From Pseudomonadota bacterium (lineage in GTDB: Bacteria; Pseudomonadota; Alphaproteobacteria; Rhizobiales; Xanthobacteraceae), in the NCBI GenBank assembly GCA_023392205.1, contig JAEVZN010000211.1, positions 1-9,546 on the forward strand: a DNA stretch of 9,546 nucleotides. The letters are read 5' to 3'. The notes beneath the pieces are model-generated. The model worked only from the letters and a program-made list of their open reading frames with translations, searched no databases and was not told where the DNA came from. Within the stretch, counting starts at the first letter, position 1. Each line of letters begins with the position of its first letter. Shown one piece after another: positions 1 through 6,551 of this stretch. Both the position numbers and the translations under genes were made by a program.

Positions 1-1209
1 GGCGATGGCACGGCATTGCTGCTGCAATGCGTTGACCACACTGCCGATCATCGGCGCACCGGGCGTAAGCCAGATCGCGCCCTCGCCCGGCCGCCATTTC
101 AGCATGCCGAGTTCGCCGGCAGCCGGACGCCCCGAATTGGAATTCACCGCAGCCTGCAGATGCGGCATCTGCCGCGCCTCTTCGTCGGCGATATAAACAG
201 CCTTGCCGAATGCTTCGAAATGCTTTCGCACCCGCTCCATCTGTCGTGAAATAGCGGCGTCGTCTTCGCCAAAAAGCGCGCCGGACACAGTCCATGCCCC
301 GGACTTGTAGTGGGCCTGCAGGCGCTTGCGTTCCGCGGGATCGAGCGGGGTACAGGGCCTCTCGCCGCTGCGCGGATGGCGCTCCTGCGAGGACAGGAGA
401 TACAGATCGTTGGTCGCACGGATCATCGTCGGCACGGCGCCGGACGCCTTGAGAGGACGGATCAGATCGATGATTTCAGCAAGGTCATTGTCGTCCGGGA
501 ACACAAAGAAGAACAACCGGATCTTCGATGGCTTGCGCTGCAGCCAGATGCCGGCACGGGTGACGATGCCGAAATTGGATTGCGTGAACAAACCGTCGAG
601 GGCCGGCCCGAAACTGTAGCGTGTCACATGCCAGTTCGGGTGTTCCGCGGCATCGAGGCCCCCGTCGCCGGTGCGGATCACACCGCCATTGCCGAGCACC
701 ACTTCCATCCCGCAGATATTGTCGAAGTGGTTGCCGGCAGGCCCGCTGCCGCCGCCCTTGTCGATGGCATTGCCGAGCACGCTGCCATCCGGCGGACCGG
801 CCGTGGGCGACATCATCAGCGCACCGCCCTGCCGCTCCAGTTCGGCATAGAGCGCGTCGAAAGTGACGCCCGGCTCTACTACGCAGAATCCGAGATCGGC
901 GTTGACCTCGACGATCCTGTTCATGCGACGGCCGAGATCGATCACCACCTGGCCGGACCGCATAGGCGCGCGCGAGCCGAGCCCGAGATTGCGGCCCATT
1001 CCGATCGGAAACAGCGGCACCTTATGGGTGTTCGCAAGCGCGACGATGGCCTGCACGGCTTCCGTGCTGTCCGGATAAAGCACCGCATCGGGAAGGCGAT
1101 CTGCGCCGGGCAAGGTGTGCTGCCCGTAAGCGGCGCAGGTTTCGGGATCGGACGCGATGGCATCCGCGCCAAGCCGTTCGACGACGGCCTTCTGGAAAGT
1201 CTGTGTCAC
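1..1209 (-). CDS. VAO/4-cresol dehydrogenase-type FAD-binding oxidoreductase (C-terminus missing)
   Basis: This is an uninterrupted minus-strand frame of 403 codons that continues past the left edge. It is recognised as the vanillyl-alcohol oxidase/p-cresol methylhydroxylase family. The PP-loop region is PIGMGRNLGLGS (residues 68-79), followed by VVEPGVTFDALY (110-121), GSVLGNAIDKG (142-152), GNHFDNICGMEVVLGNGGVIRTG (159-181, given as landmarks) and FGPALDGLFTQSNFGIVT (200-217). The cap domain begins near 225, and GAWTVSGALFG (304-314) aligns with the VAO segment GAWNLYAALYG. Family members have about 520-560 residues, so roughly 120-150 are missing. They oxidise p-substituted phenols with bound FAD. 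The likely start is GTG at 1209, with AGG six bases upstream; an in-frame TTG lies at 1215 and a stop further upstream. It lies 88 bp behind the AraC gene in the same direction. Substrate is not predictable, and two usual active-site positions appear changed (see findings). Confidence 0.85.
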   Translation of the reverse strand, partial: MTQTFQKAVVERLGADAIASDPETCAAYGQHTLPGADRLPDAVLYPDSTEAVQAIVALANTHKVPLFPIGMGRNLGLGSRAPMRSGQVVIDLGRRMNRIVEVNADLGFCVVEPGVTFDALYAELERQGGALMMSPTAGPPDGSVLGNAIDKGGGSGPAGNHFDNICGMEVVLGNGGVIRTGDGGLDAAEHPNWHVTRYSFGPALDGLFTQSNFGIVTRAGIWLQRKPSKIRLFFFVFPDDNDLAEIIDLIRPLKASGAVPTMIRATNDLYLLSSQERHPRSGERPCTPLDPAERKRLQAHYKSGAWTVSGALFGEDDAAISRQMERVRKHFEAFGKAVYIADEEARQMPHLQAAVNSNSGRPAAGELGMLKWRPGEGAIWLTPGAPMIGSVVNALQQQCRAIA

Positions 1210-1297
1210 GCTCAACCTGTGGTACGAGCGACCGGAATTTCGCGCCGGCCGCAATTGTCGCACGAGGCTAAGCTATGCCTGTGTGAGGCCGCTTGTC

Positions 1298-2272
1298 TCA
1301 GCGTGCCAAAATGGCGCGTGCGGCGCTGGGCGTCATGCCGTAGCGGGCCCGGAAACTGCGCGAAAAATGGGCGAGGTCGGAAAATCCGCTCATGAAGGCA
1401 ATCTCGGTCAGCGTATGCGCCCGGCCTGACGCGAGCAGGTCATGGGCATTCTCCAGCCGCATGATTTGCAGGCTGCGCGAGAACGTATTGCCGCGTGACG
1501 CGAAGAGGCGGTGCAAGCTTCGCACCGATAACCCCGCGTGTAATGCTACCTCTTGCACGCCTGTGCCGGCATTGCCGAGCAGGTCGCGCATCGCCAGCCG
1601 GACGCGCGCCATCTGCCGGTTTGCATCGCGGGTCTGTGCGCGGTCGGGATCCATCGCACCGGCGACAGCGTATAAGAGACCGTCCACAAGGTCGGCACAC
1701 GCGGCTTCGCATTCCTGACGGTCGGTGTCGCTCAGGATGTCGATCAGTTGTCGTGCGGCCAGTCCCGATCCGGTTCGCGCATCGAGCGCGCGTGGACCGC
1801 TGCCACCGACATCCGTTCCGCTCAGCGCCGCAAAGCGTGCGCGCGGCACCAGCACGAGCCGCCGCTCCACCGTTTGCGGAAACCGCAGATTGAACGGCTC
1901 ATTGCTGTCCAGGATCGCGATCTGCCCCGCCTCAAGCCGCAACCGATTGCCAGCCTGTTCGATCAGCGAGACGCCACGGCATTGCAGGCCGATCATCACA
2001 TGCCCGTCGTGGCCGCGAGTTTGCGAGACGGTGCGGCTGATGGCGTGTTCGCGCGTTCGGAAATTCACGAACCGGAAGGCGCCGCTTGTGCGGCTCCACA
2101 ATTCTCCGTCGAAGCGGCCAACACTCAGCGGCTCCATTTCGGAGTTGATGACCCCGCGCACAACAACGTCAGACCAGAACGCGATACGGTCGCCGCGCAC
2201 CGGTGCAGTGCTCCAGGATTTCCAGCTTTCCGGGCGACTGTGATCAGAGGGGATTACGGAGGGCAATTGCAT
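1298..2272 (-). CDS. AraC/XylS-family transcriptional regulator
   Basis: A 324-residue protein with the usual two-part AraC/XylS layout. The N-terminal part (about 25-190) resembles the AraC-binding-like domain of FeaR/NphR-type regulators: AFWSDVVVRG near 31-40, MEPLSVGRFDG at 46-56, and a cupin-like stretch with EAGQIAILDSNEPF at 114-127. The C-terminal part holds two helix-turn-helix motifs: VQEVALHAGLSVRSLHRLF (239-257), then LTEIAFMSGFSDLAHFSRSF (288-307) running into RARYGMTP, the typical family ending. The ATG at 2272 is the first start after an in-frame stop. GAGG abuts it directly, so the ribosome site is poor. Regulators of this type usually activate nearby catabolic genes in response to an aromatic or related effector. 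The flavoprotein gene 88 bp downstream is the obvious candidate target, but that is inference. Confidence 0.92.
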   Translation of the reverse strand: MQLPSVIPSDHSRPESWKSWSTAPVRGDRIAFWSDVVVRGVINSEMEPLSVGRFDGELWSRTSGAFRFVNFRTREHAISRTVSQTRGHDGHVMIGLQCRGVSLIEQAGNRLRLEAGQIAILDSNEPFNLRFPQTVERRLVLVPRARFAALSGTDVGGSGPRALDARTGSGLAARQLIDILSDTDRQECEAACADLVDGLLYAVAGAMDPDRAQTRDANRQMARVRLAMRDLLGNAGTGVQEVALHAGLSVRSLHRLFASRGNTFSRSLQIMRLENAHDLLASGRAHTLTEIAFMSGFSDLAHFSRSFRARYGMTPSAARAILAR

Positions 2273-2302
2273 CCTCGCGACAACTTCGGCTTGTCACCCT
2301 CT

Positions 2303-2322
2303 TCATGCATCTCGTCATGCAT
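2303..2322 (-). repeat. Paired ATGCATGA motif upstream of the araC-type gene
   Basis: Two copies of TCATGCAT on the plus strand (ATGCATGA on the minus strand) start at 2303 and 2315, twelve bases apart. They lie between the terminator hairpin and the start of the AraC-family gene, about 31-50 bases upstream of its ATG. A third copy lies upstream of the aldolase gene. The spacing and placement fit a regulator-binding site, but the protein is unknown. Confidence 0.4.
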
Positions 2323-2325
2323 AAA

Positions 2326-2351
2326 GCGGGCCAGCCATCCGGCCGGCCCGC
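2326..2351 (-). terminator. Hairpin terminator after the binding-protein gene
   Basis: GCGGGCC (2326-2332) pairs perfectly with GGCCCGC (2345-2351). Inside it, after one mismatch, GCC and GGC add three pairs around an ATCC loop. On the minus strand the stem is followed by TTTA, a short T-run. It sits 22 bases past the stop codon of the substrate-binding protein, which fits an intrinsic terminator for the aldolase/binding-protein unit. The T-run is short, so it may be weak, or may act as a 3'-end stabiliser. On the plus strand the stem is followed by ATCTTT, which is a poorer match. Confidence 0.6.
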
Positions 2352-2373
2352 ATCTTTGTCGATAACCCGTCGC

Positions 2374-3330
2374 TTAGCGCGGAGGGATCTGCAGCAATTC
2401 CGACAGTTGCTCCTGGGTGAGCGGCTTGTCGAGGAATTTCAGCTTCACGGCATCGGACACCGCGCCCTCGATATCGGCCATCTTGTCGGTCTGCATGGCC
2501 TCCTTCGGATGGAATTCAGCCAGCGATTCCTTCAGCATCGCCTCGTCGGCCTTGATCTTCTGGGCATACATCGAAAGGGCCTTGGGATCGGAATACATCC
2601 AGTCGGCCGTCTCGCGATACGCCTTCACGAAACGCATGATTGCGTCTTTCTTGTTCTTCAGGGCGTCGGCATTGACGATGATCGTGCGAACCGTCTGGCC
2701 CCTAAGCGAGGGCACGTCGGAGCCGCGCACCACGATGCGGATCTTGCCCTCCTTAAGTTCCTTCACACCGAAAGGCGGGGCCGCCCAGCCGATATCGATC
2801 TGCCCGCTCATCACGGAGGTCAGTGTGCCGGGAGGGCCACCGGTCGCCGTCGGCTTGGCTTTCAAGCCGAGTTCCTGCACGAAGGCGAGCACCAGATTGT
2901 GGGTCGAGGAACCCGAGGTCGAGTAGGAAATGGTGTGCTTGTCGGTGATGTCCTTCACCGACTTGATCGGCGAATCGGCTTTCACATACCAGTAGAGATC
3001 ACCGGTGCCGGTAAAAGCCGGCAGCAGGATGCGCACCGGCGCACCCTTTGAAAACGCGCGCATTACGCCGGCAACACCCACCCCGGCGCCGAGATCGGCA
3101 GAGCCGGAAATCACCGCCTGGATGGTTTCTCCAGCACCCTGTGTGCCGACCGCCTCGATCTTGAGATTGTGCTTGGCAAATATGCCTGCGTCCTGACCGA
3201 GCGTCGGGGCCTGGTTCTCCCAGTTGTTGATCTGGCCGATGGCGATCTTGAGCTGATCCTGCGCCGTGGCAGGCGCAGCCAGCCCCAGTGTCAGAACCGC
3301 CGCTCCGAGCAGCGATTTTATTGGCATCAT
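2374..3330 (-). CDS. NitT/TauT-type ABC transporter periplasmic substrate-binding protein
   Basis: A 318-residue secreted protein. The signal peptide has a lysine at 5, a hydrophobic stretch at 7-19 and a probable cleavage site ATA|Q after residue 23. The mature part fits the SsuA/THI5-like (NMT1) binding-protein fold: LKIAIGQINNW at 27-37, the 'mystery ligand' loop GAGETIQAVISGSADLG at 65-81, IKSVKDITDKHTISYSTSGSST at 122-143 (landmark), and SGQIDIGWAAPPFGVKEL at 175-192. Such proteins deliver sulfonates, nitrate, thiamine precursors or aromatic acids such as phthalates to an ABC importer. The start is ATG-ATG; the first is chosen because GGGAG lies six bases upstream. Its ATG overlaps the aldolase stop as ATGA, implying translational coupling. 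No permease or ATPase gene is adjacent, so it must use components encoded elsewhere. The ligand cannot be read from the sequence. Confidence 0.9.
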   Translation of the reverse strand: MMPIKSLLGAAVLTLGLAAPATAQDQLKIAIGQINNWENQAPTLGQDAGIFAKHNLKIEAVGTQGAGETIQAVISGSADLGAGVGVAGVMRAFSKGAPVRILLPAFTGTGDLYWYVKADSPIKSVKDITDKHTISYSTSGSSTHNLVLAFVQELGLKAKPTATGGPPGTLTSVMSGQIDIGWAAPPFGVKELKEGKIRIVVRGSDVPSLRGQTVRTIIVNADALKNKKDAIMRFVKAYRETADWMYSDPKALSMYAQKIKADEAMLKESLAEFHPKEAMQTDKMADIEGAVSDAVKLKFLDKPLTQEQLSELLQIPPR

Positions 3331-4172
3331 CGTTTTCTCCCTTTGGCTTTCTTCGATGTCTTGTTCGATGTCTTGGTTGCCGTCGTGCGGGCGACGCTAG
3401 CACGCTTGGATGCTGAGCCAACCCGCTTTTTGCCGCGCCCGGTCGCGCGCAATCCGCCGCCGGATTTTTCCAGCCGCCTTGTCCAGTATTCCCACGTCCT
3501 GAAACTTGACGTCGGCATGGCGCTGATCTGCATGGATTTGTCGACCTCGCCCGGCCGCAATGTGGTCACCTTGCCCAGCATGGAGGCAAGAAACTGATAT
3601 TCGGCATTGCGGCAGGAATAGATCGTGCGGAAAACCAGTTCCTGCACCGTCGATCCGACCACGGTCGCTCCGTGCGCCTTCATCAGCACCAACGGCGCAT
3701 CTCCGAGTGCGCGGGCAAGCGAAGCCCCCTCTTCCGGCTTGACCAGCAGCAGATTGGTATCGCCGAAATCGTCATATTGGTCCCAGAATGGAACCTTGTG
3801 TCCGACAATGGCGCCGAGATGCATGACCGGCAGCAATTCGGTCCCGGCGATGCAGAACGGCATCATGGCCGGCGCGTGGTGATGCACCACCGCATTCACA
3901 TCCGGACGCGCCTTGTAGATTTCGCCGTGGATCACCCGCTCCGCGTAAAGCCGGTCCTTGGTCGACTTCACCGGATTGGAATCGAGGTCGTATTCCAGCA
4001 CGTCGGCGGGTTCGACCAGTTCCGGAGAGCGCGACCGCGACAGGAAATAGCGATCCGGCTTGTCCGGATGGCGGATGCTGACATGGCCGAAGGCATCGAG
4101 GATGCCTTCGTTGGCGAGGATGCGGTTGCCGAGTGCAACCTCCATCCGGATCGTGTCGAGAACTGAGGGCAC
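3327..4172 (-). CDS. Class II aldolase/adducin-family protein with a basic C-terminal tail
   Basis: Residue numbers count from an alternative TTG start at 4196 (289 residues). From the chosen start, GTG at 4172, the protein has 281. GTG is preferred because a perfect AGGAGG (4177-4182) lies four bases before it; an ATG at 4145 lacks such a site. The fold is the zinc-dependent class II aldolase/adducin type. ILANEGILDAFGHVSIRHP (26-44) is the N-terminal signature. GEIY (91-94) carries the likely catalytic glutamate. HHH (105-107) and KAHG (173-176) supply the metal-binding histidines. Relatives include fuculose- and ribulose-phosphate aldolases/epimerases and decarboxylases of hydroxylated aromatic or pyridine carboxylates. 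The ISYS-type binding protein downstream hints at an organic-acid substrate, so decarboxylase is as likely as aldolase. Oddity: residues about 254-289 form a Lys/Arg/Ser/Thr-rich tail beyond the domain, encoded partly by a 12-bp tandem repeat. Confidence 0.87.
   Translation of the reverse strand: MPSVLDTIRMEVALGNRILANEGILDAFGHVSIRHPDKPDRYFLSRSRSPELVEPADVLEYDLDSNPVKSTKDRLYAERVIHGEIYKARPDVNAVVHHHAPAMMPFCIAGTELLPVMHLGAIVGHKVPFWDQYDDFGDTNLLLVKPEEGASLARALGDAPLVLMKAHGATVVGSTVQELVFRTIYSCRNAEYQFLASMLGKVTTLRPGEVDKSMQISAMPTSSFRTWEYWTRRLEKSGGGLRATGRGKKRVGSASKRASVARTTATKTSNKTSKKAKGRKR
3351..3374. repeat. 12-bp tandem repeat (two copies) inside the aldolase tail
   Basis: CTTCGATGTCTT (3351-3362) is followed immediately by GTTCGATGTCTT (3363-3374), identical except for the first base. 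In the aldolase frame on the minus strand it encodes KTSN-KTSK. It lies in the low-complexity basic tail and suggests the tail grew by slippage or unequal exchange. Confidence 0.75.
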
Positions 4173-4220
4173 GGAGCCTCCTGATGTGACGTTCAAAAAG
4201 TGACCTGCAAAGGCGGGCGA

Positions 4221-4229
4221 TCATGCATG
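4221..4229 (-). promoter_or_regulatory. ATGCATGA motif upstream of the aldolase gene
   Basis: TCATGCAT starts at 4221 and includes the 8-bp palindrome CATGCATG (4222-4229). On the minus strand it reads ATGCATGA, the same orientation relative to the gene as the two copies before the AraC-family gene. It overlaps a possible weak -10 (CATGAT, with TTGCCG 16 bases upstream). Function is inferred only from recurrence and position. Confidence 0.35.
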
Positions 4230-4283
4230 GCAAGCGCGCCGCGGCAATGACTATCTCCGCGCATTTGCGGGTGGCGGGTCTGT

Positions 4284-4310
4284 TTGACACTGTCTGCCCC
4301 CCTTCATAAA
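4284..4310 (+). promoter_or_regulatory. Sigma-70-like promoter of the beta-oxidation operon
   Basis: A perfect -35 hexamer TTGACA (4284-4289) is followed after 15 bases by CATAAA (4305-4310), four of six matches to TATAAT. The spacer is shorter than the ideal 17. Transcription would begin near 4317, leaving a leader of about 140 bases before the GTG at 4459. GACA-C-TGTC (4286-4294) overlaps the -35 as a small palindrome. Placement in the divergent region, pointing at the operon, supports the call. Confidence 0.5.
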
Positions 4311-4322
4311 CATGCGGCCTGT

Positions 4323-4356
4323 GGCCGTCCTGTCCTTTCGGGATGCAGGACGGGCC
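4323..4356 (+). other. Leader hairpin 1 of the beta-oxidation operon
   Basis: CGTCCTG (4326-4332) pairs with CAGGACG (4346-4352). Flanking GGCC blocks (4323-4326 and 4353-4356) extend the stem past a one-base bulge, and an inner TCC/GGA adds three pairs. It lies in the presumed 5' untranslated leader. GC-rich DNA yields such stems by chance, so a role is unproven. Confidence 0.4.
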
Positions 4357-4393
4357 ATGGCGCAGGCCAATCCAGGCGCCGCCACCCGCTCTT

Positions 4394-4416
4394 GCCGTGC
4401 CGCGCTGCCGCACGGC
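4394..4416 (+). other. Leader hairpin 2 of the beta-oxidation operon
   Basis: GCCGTGC (4394-4400) pairs perfectly with GCACGGC (4410-4416) around a nine-base loop. It ends about 30 bases before the ribosome-binding site AAGGGAG. No T-run follows, so it is not an evident terminator; it may only structure the leader. Confidence 0.35.
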
Positions 4417-4458
4417 GATGGCGGTCATGTCATCGCAAGTCGCATCAAGGGAGTCATT

Positions 4459-6549
4459 GTGCCGGAAGTGGTCGAGTTTCGTCGCGAAGGGCCGGTCGCG
4501 GTCATCACCGTCAACCATCCGCCCGTCAATGCGCTGAACCATGCCATGCGCAAAGGGCTGACCGAGGCGCTCGACCGCGCGCGCGACGATGCCGACGTCG
4601 AGGCTGTGGTGATTGCGGCCGCCGGCCGCACCTTCATTGCGGGCGCGGACATTACCGAATTCAACAAGCCGCCGACCACGCCCACCACCATCGACGTGAT
4701 CGAAACGCTGGACGCGATGCAAAAGCCCATAGTGGCGGCGCTACACGGGACGCCGCTCGGCGGCGGCCTCGAAATCGCGCTCGGCTGCCATTTCCGTGTG
4801 GCGGCGGCGGGGACCAAACTCGGCCTGCCGGAAATCAAGCTCGGCCTTATGCCGGGGGCCGGCGGCACCCAACGCCTGCCGCGTCTGATCGGCATGGACA
4901 AGGCGATGGCGATGATCCTGACCGGCGATCCCATCGGTGCCGACGAAGCGCTGCAACTGGGGCTCGTCGACGAGATCGCCGCGGGCGACGTGGAGCAGGC
5001 TGCGATCGCGTTCGCGCGCAAGGCGATTGCCGAAAAGCGGCCGCTTGTGCGCGCCCGCGACCGGGACGACAAACTCGACGATCTGCGCGCCCATCCGGAA
5101 AAGTTCGACGAACTGGCCGCGCCCTATGCCAAGCGAGCGCGCGGCTTGCATGCCCCGGCCAAGGCCATTGCGGCGTTGCGCTGGACACTCGATGTGCCGG
5201 TGGCGGAGGCGCTCATCCGCGAGCGCGACACGTTCATCGACCTAAAAAATGGCGACCAGTCGAAAGCGCAGCGGCATATCTTCTTTGCCGAGCGCGAGGC
5301 CGCCAAGGTGGCCGATCTTCCCAAGGGCGTGAAGCCGCAGGAGATCGGACGGGCCGCCGTGATCGGGGCCGGCACCATGGGCGGCGGCATCGCCATGTGC
5401 TTTGCCAATGCCGGCATCCCGGTCTCCATCGTGGAGACCGGCGACGAGGCGCTCAAGCGCGGTCTCGATATCGTGTCGAAGAATTATCAGGCTTCCGCGA
5501 AACGCGGCGCGCTGAGCGCGGAGGACGTCGAAACCCGTATCGGCATGATCCACGGCACCACCGATATCGGTGCGGTGAAGGATGCGGACATCGTCATCGA
5601 GGCGGTGTTCGAGGATATGGGCGTCAAGCGCGAAGTGTTCGGCAAGCTCGATGCGGCAGCCAAGGACGGCGCAATCCTCGCGACCAATACCTCCTATCTC
5701 GATGTGAACGAAATCGCTCATTTCACTGGACGGCCCGATGCGGTGCTGGGCCTGCACTTCTTCAGCCCCGCCAATATCATGCGGCTTCTGGAAATCGTGC
5801 GTGGCGAAGATACCAAGCCGGAAATACTGGCAACGGCAATTTCGGTGGCGCGCAAGATCGGCAAGGTGCCGGTGGTGGTCGGCGTCTGCCACGGCTTTGT
5901 CGGCAACCGCATCCTGCGCGTGCGCTCGACCGAAGCCGAGCGGCTGCTGCTCGAAGGCGCGCTGCCGCAGGATGTCGACGGCGCATTGACAGCATTCGGC
6001 TTCCCGCTCGGGCCATTCGGCGTCAGTGATCTCGCCGGCCTCGATATCTCCTGGCGCATGCGCAAGGCTCAAGGGGCGCGCGCCGAGATAGCCGATCAGC
6101 TCTGCGAGATGGGACGCTTCGGCCAGAAGACCGGCAAGGGTTTTTACCTCTACGAGGCGGGCTCGCGCAGCTCGAAACCCGATCCGGAGGTCGAGGCGCT
6201 GATCGTTGCGACGTCGCAGCGGCTCGGCATCACGCGGCGCGCCCTCAGCCGCGAGGAGATCACCGAGCGCCTGCTGTTCCCGATGATCAACGAAGGCGCG
6301 CGCATCCTCGAAGAAGGCATCGCGCAGCGGCCCGGCGATATCGACGTGATCTGGGTCTATGGCTATGGCTTCCCGGTCTGGCGCGGCGGGCTGATGTATC
6401 ATGCCGATCAGGTCGGCCTGCCCTATATCCGCGACCGGCTGAAGGACTTTGCGAATCTCACAGGCGACGAAAAGCTGGCGCCTGCGCCGCTGCTCGACCG
6501 GCTCGCCAATGAAGGGCGCGGCTTCGGCTCGCTCGGCAAGGACGACTGA
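4459..6549 (+). CDS. Bifunctional enoyl-CoA hydratase/3-hydroxyacyl-CoA dehydrogenase
   Basis: A 696-residue FadB/FadJ-type fusion carrying two consecutive beta-oxidation steps: hydration of trans-2-enoyl-CoA, then NAD-dependent oxidation of L-3-hydroxyacyl-CoA. The N-terminal crotonase domain (about 1-190) has the oxyanion segment [15 protein letters not shown] (54-68), [10 protein letters not shown] with catalytic Glu105 and [14 protein letters not shown] with catalytic Glu125. The dehydrogenase half starts with the Rossmann motif [12 protein letters not shown] (301-312), then ATNTS (408-412), [19 protein letters not shown] with His433 and Glu445, and HGFVGNRIL (478-486). Two C-terminal helical domains follow, including [13 protein letters not shown]. 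The frame is open up to an ATG at 4312, but GTG at 4459 is chosen: AAGGGAG lies five bases before it, homology starts there, and 4312 falls at the predicted promoter. First gene of a three-gene operon, with a 2-nt gap to the next. Chain length is not predictable. Confidence 0.95.
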   Translation: MPEVVEFRREGPVAVITVNHPPVNALNHAMRKGLTEALDRARDDADVEAVVIAAAGRTFIAGADITEFNKPPTTPTTIDVIETLDAMQKPIVAALHGTPLGGGLEIALGCHFRVAAAGTKLGLPEIKLGLMPGAGGTQRLPRLIGMDKAMAMILTGDPIGADEALQLGLVDEIAAGDVEQAAIAFARKAIAEKRPLVRARDRDDKLDDLRAHPEKFDELAAPYAKRARGLHAPAKAIAALRWTLDVPVAEALIRERDTFIDLKNGDQSKAQRHIFFAEREAAKVADLPKGVKPQEIGRAAVIGAGTMGGGIAMCFANAGIPVSIVETGDEALKRGLDIVSKNYQASAKRGALSAEDVETRIGMIHGTTDIGAVKDADIVIEAVFEDMGVKREVFGKLDAAAKDGAILATNTSYLDVNEIAHFTGRPDAVLGLHFFSPANIMRLLEIVRGEDTKPEILATAISVARKIGKVPVVVGVCHGFVGNRILRVRSTEAERLLLEGALPQDVDGALTAFGFPLGPFGVSDLAGLDISWRMRKAQGARAEIADQLCEMGRFGQKTGKGFYLYEAGSRSSKPDPEVEALIVATSQRLGITRRALSREEITERLLFPMINEGARILEEGIAQRPGDIDVIWVYGYGFPVWRGGLMYHADQVGLPYIRDRLKDFANLTGDEKLAPAPLLDRLANEGRGFGSLGKDD

Positions 6550-6551
6550 CC

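Noticed and set aside
1261..1280. Imperfect palindrome GGCTAAGCTATGCC between the AraC-type and flavoprotein genes
   Set aside because: Only 10 of 14 positions are symmetric, and no repeat of it was seen elsewhere. It could be an operator, but the support is too thin to list.
310..1395. A 361-codon open frame on the plus strand
   Set aside because: It is a shadow of the VAO-type flavoprotein on the minus strand. That frame has clear family motifs throughout, while the plus-strand translation matches nothing and has the Arg/His/Ala-rich look of antisense GC-rich DNA.
4245..4275. Small CCGC/GCGG stem in the divergent region
   Set aside because: A four-base stem in GC-rich DNA is expected by chance and has no positional logic relative to either promoter.
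4284..6029. A 581-codon plus-strand frame overlapping the hydratase/dehydrogenase
   Set aside because: It is the wrong frame of that gene; the product is extremely Arg-rich with no fold signature.
5242..6402. A 386-codon open frame on the minus strand
   Set aside because: It lies opposite the hydratase/dehydrogenase, whose motifs and catalytic residues are intact. The antisense product is Ala/Arg/His-rich with no recognisable domain.
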